Shown here piece by piece: positions 12,547 to 15,395 of a stretch of DNA of 15,395 bases. Origin of the DNA: Candidatus Nealsoniibacteriota bacterium (lineage in GTDB: Bacteria; Patescibacteriota; Minisyncoccia; Minisyncoccales; MHMH01); NCBI GenBank assembly GCA_016181985.1, contig JACOYG010000053.1, forward strand, positions 1 through 15,395, written 5' to 3'. The position numbers and the translations under genes are program-made. Position 1 is the stretch's first letter. Each line of letters opens with the position of its first letter. Below the pieces are notes generated by a model. It made no database searches, was not told the DNA's origin, and worked only from the letters and a program-made list of their open reading frames with translations.

Positions 12547-12573
12547 AAAGCGACCTTTTGTCTAAGTCGCCTT
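12547..12573. terminator. terminator/attenuator-like hairpin in the leader of the zinc protein
   Basis: On the minus strand AAGGCGAC (plus 12566-12573) pairs with GTCGCTTT (plus 12547-12554), eight pairs including one G-U, with an 11-base loop and then ATTTTT. It starts about 31 bases after the predicted transcription start and 20 bases before the ATG. On the plus strand it also precedes ACTTTTT, so it may work both ways. It could attenuate the zinc gene or end a transcript of about 65 nt. Confidence 0.6.
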
Positions 12574-12610
12574 ACTTTTTAGGGATATCTCGACTTAAAC
12601 TTCTAAAGAC

Positions 12611-12639
12611 ATTATACTCCTGTTGATTTTATTTGTCAA
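12611..12639 (-). promoter_or_regulatory. full-consensus sigma70 promoter on the minus strand
   Basis: TTGACA (plus 12634-12639), 17 bases, TATAAT (plus 12611-12616): both hexamers match consensus at 12 of 12. Transcription should start near 12604, running toward the zinc-protein gene. Confidence 0.9.
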
Positions 12640-12684
12640 TAGTGTTAATACTAATAAAGTTCATTGAAATAATTCTGTTTTTAG

Positions 12685-12691
12685 AAAGGAG
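12685..12691 (+). promoter_or_regulatory. Shine-Dalgarno of galT
   Basis: AAAGGAG ends four bases before ATG12696 and decides this start over the longer in-frame reading from 12633. No clear promoter for galT was found between 12640 and 12685. Confidence 0.85.
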
Positions 12692-12695
12692 AGCG

Positions 12696-13709
12696 ATGGC
12701 TATTCAGCTTCCCGAAATGAGGAAGGACAAAATCAGAGATCGCTGGACGATATTTGCGCCGAATCGCGGCAACAGGACATCATCGGCTCCTAAAGTTTGT
12801 CCGCTTTGTTTGGAAAACGAAAATTATTTGCCGCAAAATTGCGGCGGGCCGCACATTCTTTATCAAGAAAGAGACAATTCCGGTTTATGTTCGGTGCGGG
12901 TTGTTCCCAATAAGTTTCTTCTTTTAATGATAGAGGGGAAAACCGACGTTCAAAATATTTCCGATGTTTTCGATCGCACCGATGCTTTCGGGGCTCACGA
13001 ACTCGTGATTGATTCCCGGAAACATATTTATCCCATAGAAGCGATGAGTCCAAGCGAGGTAATGGCGGTGTGGCGATGCTTTATCGCCAGATACTTTGAT
13101 TTGAAAAAGGATCCTCGCATGAAGTTTTTCTTTATGTTTCGCAATTACGGCAAGCCGGCCGGGGCATCGCTTGAGCACCCGCATAGCCAAATAGTGGTAT
13201 ATCCGGTTATTCCAACCGATGTGCACAAAATAATTTCTAATTTTCAGCATAGCGCCGATAAATATAATCGGTGTCCCGCTTGCTCAATGGTTGATTACGA
13301 ACTGCGCAAGAAAGAGAGGATCGTCAGTCAAAACGATTTTTTTGCCGTTATTGAGCCGTATAGTTCCATGGTTCCCTACGAGACATGGATTATGCCCACG
13401 AAACTCGGCGTTTTCCATAGCCCATCATTCGCTCATTTTCTTAATGATATACCTGGCGCCCTTGAAGCGCTGGCTAAAATTTTGATTGATACCTTTGACC
13501 GTCTTAATCGGGTTGTGCCAGGCCTTTCATATAACATGCTGCTCTATACGGCTCCCTACGGCGCCGACAATGAACAGGGCAGCTTTCATTGGTTTATTAT
13601 GATACAGCCGGTGATAACCACTCCTGCAGGGAACGAAAAGGGGACGGGCATTTACGCCAACCCATTATTGCCGGAAACAGCGGCAGAGAATCTTCGTTCG
13701 AGTAAGTAA
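12696..13709 (+). CDS. galT: galactose-1-phosphate uridylyltransferase-like protein
   Basis: HIT-superfamily nucleotidyltransferase that swaps UMP between UDP-glucose and galactose-1-phosphate in the Leloir pathway. Seen in the 337 aa product: RDRWTIFAPNRGNR (14-27), CPLC (C35, C38, zinc), AFGAHELVIDSRKH (97-110), FRNYGKPAGASLEHPHSQI (148-165) with H161 and nucleophile H163, a second CPAC (193-196), PYSSMVPYETWIMP, FHWFIMIQP and GTGIYANPLLPETAAENLR. Odd: the second His of the usual HxH structural-iron motif is Phe (HWF), and the Leu-His-x-x-Pro word upstream reads LLYTAP, so the non-catalytic metal site appears lost. Close relatives with other nucleotide sugars (for example ADP-glucose phosphorylase-like) are possible. 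It is monocistronic, ending in a terminator 11 bases after the stop. Confidence 0.87.
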   Translation: MAIQLPEMRKDKIRDRWTIFAPNRGNRTSSAPKVCPLCLENENYLPQNCGGPHILYQERDNSGLCSVRVVPNKFLLLMIEGKTDVQNISDVFDRTDAFGAHELVIDSRKHIYPIEAMSPSEVMAVWRCFIARYFDLKKDPRMKFFFMFRNYGKPAGASLEHPHSQIVVYPVIPTDVHKIISNFQHSADKYNRCPACSMVDYELRKKERIVSQNDFFAVIEPYSSMVPYETWIMPTKLGVFHSPSFAHFLNDIPGALEALAKILIDTFDRLNRVVPGLSYNMLLYTAPYGADNEQGSFHWFIMIQPVITTPAGNEKGTGIYANPLLPETAAENLRSSK

Positions 13710-13719
13710 GAATAATTTT

Positions 13720-13754
13720 AAAAGAGGCTTTCACGAAAAATGGGGCCTCTTTTT
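13720..13754 (+). terminator. intrinsic terminator of galT
   Basis: AAAAGAGGC (13720-13728) pairs with GCCTCTTTT (13745-13753) around a 16-base loop, followed by T-rich sequence. Confidence 0.85.
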
Positions 13755-13756
13755 GT

Positions 13757-13786
13757 TTGACTCTGAACCGCGCGAAGATATATAAT
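13757..13786 (+). promoter_or_regulatory. promoter of the structured RNA (TTGACT-18-TATAAT)
   Basis: -35 TTGACT (13757-13762) and a perfect -10 TATAAT (13781-13786) with an 18-base spacer. The expected start at about 13793 coincides with the 5' arm of the RNA's closing stem (CCCTGC at 13794). Confidence 0.8.
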
Positions 13787-13792
13787 AAATTA

Positions 13793-13958
13793 ACCCTGCC
13801 ATTCTAGTAGATTCTGGGACAAACATTCTTCCAGGGAGCCTTATATCTTGCCAGCCCCTGGGCTGACATTGCGGGCACCCACTTAGATTATTATCCGGAA
13901 GAATTCTCTAGGTATAGCAGGGCAACTTAAAAATCCCGCCGTGGCGGGATTTTTAAGT
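13793..13958 (+). ncRNA. ssrS: candidate 6S RNA
   Basis: A non-coding unit with its own promoter and terminator that folds into one long rod: CCCTGC (13794-13799) pairs with GCAGGG (13917-13922), ATTCTTCC (13825-13832) with GGAAGAAT (13897-13904), TGCC (13849-13852) with GGCA (13874-13877), and a small apical AGCC/GGCT hairpin lies inside. Unpaired stretches of about 15-20 bases on each side between the second and third stems (13833-13848 and 13878-13896) form a large central bubble, the layout by which 6S RNA mimics an open promoter and sequesters sigma70 RNA polymerase. Length (about 130 nt of rod, 165 with terminator) is acceptable. There is no SRP core, RNase P or tmRNA motif. The family call rests on architecture, not on a model search. 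Confidence 0.6.
13925..13958. terminator. strong bidirectional terminator after the structured RNA
   Basis: ACTTAAAAATCCCGCC (13925-13940) and its exact reverse complement (13943-13958) form a long hairpin with a minimal loop and A/T tracts on both sides. It ends the 6S-like RNA on the plus strand and probably the minus-strand phosphatase transcript. Confidence 0.93.
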
Positions 13959-13972
13959 GCATTAGATATCAT

Positions 13973-14015
13973 GGGAGGTGTGGATGGAAATTCCATCGCT
14001 CCCTCGTAGTCGAGG
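13973..14015. other. two tandem hairpins between terminator and phosphatase gene
   Basis: GGGAG (13973-13977) pairs with CTCCC (13999-14003) and encloses GATGGA/TCCATC (13983-13988 and 13992-13997); next CCTCG pairs with CGAGG (14002-14006 and 14011-14015). No gene is evident in 13959-14032. On the minus strand this would be the 3' untranslated region of the phosphatase transcript. No known RNA family is recognised. Confidence 0.4.
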
Positions 14016-14032
14016 TCTGGGCAATTAAATAA

Positions 14033-14887
14033 TTAGGAAGTTTTTTTGGGGATTTTATATTCTTTGCCCGCTATTTTAACCGTACCTTTGCCATCCTGGT
14101 CTAAATTGATTGATATACCTGCACCGTAGTCAACTCCTAAAGGAATATCTTTTCCAACTTTAAAGATTTCTCTTTTAATATACGGACTGATGGTGTCATA
14201 ATGCGTAGCTGCCCAGATAATTAAGCGTCGGTCAGGATGTTTTTTGTGATAAAATCTGCTGTATCGGGTAAGGACATCTACCATCAGCTTCATTCTATCT
14301 GTGATTTCGTCCGGGCCTTCTGCTCCCATTTTTTCTCTTGTTTCTTTTTCTTTATCTTCCTCAAAAGCAATCCAAAAATCTAAGTTTAAGTCGCCATAAT
14401 TTTTTTTAAGAAATTCAACGAATTCCGGAGAATTATCAAACATTTGAGGTTCTCTGAGTTTAGGAGTTGGCCTGACGCCTCTATTACCGGAAACCTTGCT
14501 AGAAGTATTTAATAATTGAGAGTCATCCAAATTTAGTCTCTTTAGTTCTTCTTTTAACCCCCTAATTATCTGTTCAGCAGTTTCCATGGACCTACGGCCC
14601 CCATCTTTATATTGTGTGTCGCTTGCCAATACTAAAATATCTATATTTTTTCTTTCAGATTCAGCTATTGAATTGAATAATTTTTCAAAAAATTCTTTAC
14701 TCGAAGTATAAATTTCTTCAGCACCTTCTTCGGTCAAACTGCCCACATTAGGACTATCAACAGAGCGTTCATATTTCCCGTGTCTTTGTAAAATTATTTC
14801 AGTTCCTCCAATAGCTAGTAGATTTGGCTCAAGATCACTTTTTTTTTTTTTTTTAGATAGCGCGGGTTCAAAATTTTCTCTTTCCAT
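14033..14887 (-). CDS. histidine phosphatase superfamily protein
   Basis: 284 aa, phosphoglycerate mutase-like fold with a phosphohistidine intermediate. Seen: LQRHGKYER with catalytic R35-H36-G37, LTEEGAEEIY (51-60), a SxTAExI-like GGRRSMETAEQI, a long helical insert in the middle, and WAATHYDTISPY with the second His229. The C-terminus ends in a beta-rich GKGTVKIAGKEYKIPKK. Substrate unknown. The N-terminus carries five Lys (12-16) encoded by a run of 16 A. The start lies four bases after the stop of the P-loop gene, so the two form an operon; a kinase-like and a phosphatase-like protein together suggest opposing or linked steps on a phosphorylated substrate. No Shine-Dalgarno is visible. 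Confidence 0.85.
   Translation of the reverse strand: MERENFEPALSKKKKKSDLEPNLLAIGGTEIILQRHGKYERSVDSPNVGSLTEEGAEEIYTSSKEFFEKLFNSIAESERKNIDILVLASDTQYKDGGRRSMETAEQIIRGLKEELKRLNLDDSQLLNTSSKVSGNRGVRPTPKLREPQMFDNSPEFVEFLKKNYGDLNLDFWIAFEEDKEKETREKMGAEGPDEITDRMKLMVDVLTRYSRFYHKKHPDRRLIIWAATHYDTISPYIKREIFKVGKDIPLGVDYGAGISINLDQDGKGTVKIAGKEYKIPKKTS
14839..14854 (-). repeat. A16 homopolymer near the start of the phosphatase gene
   Basis: Sixteen T on the plus strand (A16 in the gene) encode Lys12-16 and the first base of the Ser17 codon. Such runs are prone to replication or transcriptional slippage and could switch the gene on and off, or be a sequencing-length artefact. Confidence 0.95.
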
Positions 14888-14891
14888 ATTT

Positions 14892-15395
14892 TTATAATTT
14901 ATTGTTCTTTTCGACTAAATAATTTACAGCGTTTTCAATAGACTTAAAAATTGTAACGCCTTCTTTTTCCCATCGAGACATCCAATTTCTGCTTTTCTTT
15001 ACTCGTTCTAAATCTTCGCTAGTTGCGCCGCCATCATAAGTACTATTTTCTCGTTTAGAAATAAAACTTTGGTGGGTTTCCCAATCTGGTATAACGACGG
15101 CGTCAGGTTTTAGCCAGTAGTTGGATGCGCCCATAATCCAAAAACCTAATTTTTTTGCTTCTACCGTGATAACATCGCTTCTCTGGTCAATTTCGTCAAT
15201 CACTGATATATCTTCTAACCACCACTGTCCATCCGGATGAGCTTTTGCCATCATCCAAACCTCATCGCCATCAATCCAGTGCTGTTCTTTTTGGTTTTTT
15301 ATAAAGTGAGTTTTACCAACACCAGAAGGAGCCAAAATGAAAAAGCCAACCTTATGTTTAATGTATTTTTCACCAAGTTCTTTATACGCACCTGT
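14892..15395 (-). CDS. P-loop kinase-like ATPase (5' end beyond the window)
   Basis: 167 residues visible, N-terminus cut. The frame is open to the window edge and continues through GEKYIKHKVGFFILAPSGVGKTHF, so the Walker A is APSGVGKT; a TTG at 15333-15335 inside the Walker A strand is not the real start. After it come HWIDGDEVW (a kinase-like acidic strand), HPDGQWWLED, KKLGFWIMGASNYWLKPDAVVIPDW (second core strand region) and a helical C-terminus RVKKSRNWMSRWEKEG with lid-like Arg/Lys. It resembles small nucleotide/shikimate kinase-like P-loop proteins, but the substrate is not recognisable. Probably co-transcribed with the histidine phosphatase four bases downstream. Confidence 0.75.
   Translation of the reverse strand, partial: TGAYKELGEKYIKHKVGFFILAPSGVGKTHFIKNQKEQHWIDGDEVWMMAKAHPDGQWWLEDISVIDEIDQRSDVITVEAKKLGFWIMGASNYWLKPDAVVIPDWETHQSFISKRENSTYDGGATSEDLERVKKSRNWMSRWEKEGVTIFKSIENAVNYLVEKNNKL

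Noticed and set aside
13793..13958. SRP RNA, RNase P RNA or tmRNA
   Set aside because: No SRP apical GGAAG-type core, no RNase P GAGGAAAGTCC word, and no tag reading frame or tRNA-like ends; the length is too short for the last two.
15333..15335. TTG as the true start of the P-loop protein
   Set aside because: It lies inside the Walker A strand, and the frame stays open with a good upstream strand (KVGFFI) to the window edge.
1..15395. Transposase, integrase, tRNA or prophage genes
   Set aside because: No such protein motifs or tRNA cloverleaf were seen on either strand.

Overview
The window looks like a chromosomal segment of a Patescibacteria/CPR bacterium, most likely Parcubacteria-like. 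The reasons are compact genes with overlaps of 1 to 11 bases, many AT-rich starts without a Shine-Dalgarno, CPR-typical small zinc proteins (a DUF5679-like protein and a CxxC-x18-CxxC protein), a coupled cohesin/dockerin pair, a lone ComEC-type metallo-beta-lactamase, and a long nucleoside diphosphate kinase. TGA ends several genes at the expected family length (rpiB, rpe), so the standard code is used and not the TGA=Gly code of Gracilibacteria/Absconditabacteria. The lineage is inferred from family content; no ribosomal RNA is present.

Layout. 1-4338: a secreted multi-domain protein ending in a type I dockerin, then a membrane-anchored cohesin protein. 4338-5333: rlmN, sharing one base with the cohesin gene. 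5357-9528: a sugar-phosphate cluster with a 13-codon leader ORF, rpiB, rpe, a small unknown ORF, a full-length transketolase and an FSA-type transaldolase. Together these form the complete non-oxidative pentose phosphate branch. A DUF5679-like zinc protein follows. 9540-11140: a coiled-coil protein and an anchored ComEC-like MBL hydrolase, set among four strong palindromes, one of which lies in frame inside the MBL gene. 11144-12304: a nucleoside 2-deoxyribosyltransferase-like gene (minus) and ndk (plus), diverging from promoters whose -35 boxes overlap. 12339-12640: a small zinc protein (minus) behind a consensus sigma70 promoter and an attenuator-like hairpin. 12696-13709: galT. 13757-13958: a stand-alone structured RNA with its own promoter and terminator, best explained as 6S RNA. 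14033-15395: a minus-strand pair, a P-loop kinase-like protein (cut by the window end) and a histidine phosphatase carrying an A16 tract.

How the genes fit together. RpiB, Rpe, transketolase and transaldolase interconvert pentose phosphates with fructose-6-phosphate and glyceraldehyde-3-phosphate, which supplies ribose-5-phosphate without the oxidative branch. Ndk and the deoxyribosyltransferase-like protein handle nucleotides, and GalT handles sugar nucleotides. The cohesin and dockerin proteins probably form a surface complex.

Most notable: the in-frame palindrome at 10652-10703, whose two arms encode nearly the same peptide on either strand; the cohesin/dockerin neighbours; substitutions at conserved catalytic or metal positions in RpiB, Rpe and GalT; the 6S RNA candidate; and repeated -10 boxes 6 to 9 bases before ATG, which suggest leaderless transcripts.
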